Shown here piece by piece: positions 63,039 through 64,000 of a stretch of 64,000 nt of DNA. The stretch lies in the NCBI GenBank assembly GCA_008694505.1, contig VZDJ01000843.1, positions 186,001 to 250,000 of the forward strand. Direction: 5' to 3'. The DNA comes from Cyanoderma ruficeps. Taxonomy: Eukaryota; Chordata; Aves; Passeriformes; Timaliidae. The position numbers and the translations under genes are program-made. Numbering within the stretch: position 1 is the first letter of the stretch; each line of letters begins with the position of its first letter. The notes beneath the pieces were generated by a model. It worked only from the letters and a program-made list of their open reading frames with translations. It made no database searches and was not told where the DNA came from.

Positions 63039-64000
63039 AAGCATATAATGTAAATTATGTATTAGTATTATATTTTTAAAGGTGTGTGGAACTTGGGTTT
63101 TTCTAGGTATAGAAAATAACTAGAAACATTTCTGAAATGTTGCTCATCACAGAGAGCCTTCTGGTTCAGAAGTAGTCCATCATTTACTTTTTGGAGTCTT
63201 GAAGCATGTGCTGAAAGAAGGGTCATTGCACTCATGCCCTGCTCTTAAACTTCTGTCCAGCCACTGTCAGACAGATGTTAAAACAGAGGTCTGTCCCAGG
63301 CAGCAGCCATTGTGTTACAATAGGTGACAGCCCTGTCAGAAGCATCAGAGCAGTAGAAGAACTGCACACAAGAAGGAGCTTTCAGAATTGAGCTTCTTTC
63401 TATCAAGTACCAATGTCTGTACTATGTCGGTTATTGTATTTAGGGAAGAATGTGAGTGCATTTTTCTGTCAAACTCAAGTTGTGTATACTTGGGATTCTG
63501 GCCACCTAGAGGAGGGAAATTTTAAATGGACATCTGATGGTGCCATACTCCGTTGCTCTTTTTGACATAACTCATTCTACCACAGAGGCTGGTATTATAA
63601 GGCAGGAATATGTAACCCCTGTGTGCTGTCCTGGTCTCTCAAACCTCTTCCACTTTAATGAGATGAATTCTTGTGTATCAGTAAGAAACTGAAATTTTGC
63701 TTTTAGGGAGATGTTTGACAAAGTCATATTCATTTGCTTTTAAGACAATGGTTCCTGAAGAGCAAAGCAGAGCCAGAGAAAATACAGCAGCTGTGGCAAT
63801 TTTGTCAGATCCCTGATAGTCTTATTCTAATATTGCTTCTGAGCTTATTCCTAAAGATGATAAAGGGGTGGCACAGCTCATCATACTCAGACTGAAGATA
63901 TACAGGTCTTTTGACAAATATGCAATGTAATTATAGAAAAGTCGTCTAAATGCTGGTAGTTTTCTCAATGGAAAGAACATTTAGGTTATAAGAGTGGATG

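Larger units (their letters stand above)
57847..64000 (+). other. MCC: Downstream MCC intron, 5' part
   Basis: It starts at the GTATTT donor and runs past the end of the window. It contains an LTR-like element (58930-59350) and a G/T simple-repeat block (62967-63038) with an N. No exon matching the remaining C-terminal part of MCC was found before 64000. Confidence 0.8.

Noticed and set aside
1..64000. Nested intronic retrogene such as the TSSK1-type kinase found in the human MCC locus
   Set aside because: No kinase motifs (GxGxxG, HRD, DFG) were found in any long frame.

Overview
The window is vertebrate, almost certainly bird, genomic DNA. It carries the central part of a single gene on the + strand, the orthologue of MCC (mutated in colorectal cancers), a large cytoplasmic coiled-coil protein. 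Twelve coding exons were identified between 9352 and 57846. Each is bounded by AG/GT, their phases fit together without exception, and they join into 1812 nt (604 codons) of uninterrupted reading frame. The 5' coding exon(s), promoter and roughly the last 200 codons (judged from memory of the human protein, about 829 residues in the short form) lie outside the window.

Layout: 1-9351 is the end of an upstream intron. Exons follow at 9352, 16892, 24215, 28856, 35239, 43816, 44261, 45009, 46877, 48174, 50499 and 57612. 57847-64000 is the start of the next intron. The first five exons and the last are widely spaced (4.5-8.4 kb introns). The block 43816-50682 is compact, with seven exons in 7 kb. 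Most of the window is intron with long-decayed repeats, and nearly all short ORFs in it are chance.

The repeat content points to a bird, probably a passerine. There are several truncated CR1 LINEs, recognised by the ATTCTRTG-type 3' end and the C-terminal pol remnant. There are also several solo endogenous-retrovirus LTRs with poly(A) signals and TATA boxes; two have perfect 5-bp target-site duplications (26412-27073 flanked by ACCAG; 29434-29816 flanked by AAAGC). No tRNA, rRNA, CRISPR or independent protein gene was found.

The most interesting signal is at 44522-44668, between exons 7 and 8. A 48-codon ORF opens exactly at a plausible 3' splice acceptor in the phase needed to follow exon 7, and ends at TAA. 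It looks like an undescribed alternative terminal (or poison) exon that would give an MCC isoform lacking the whole C-terminal half. Second is a perfect 17-bp-arm hairpin at 27463-27505 next to a short direct repeat.
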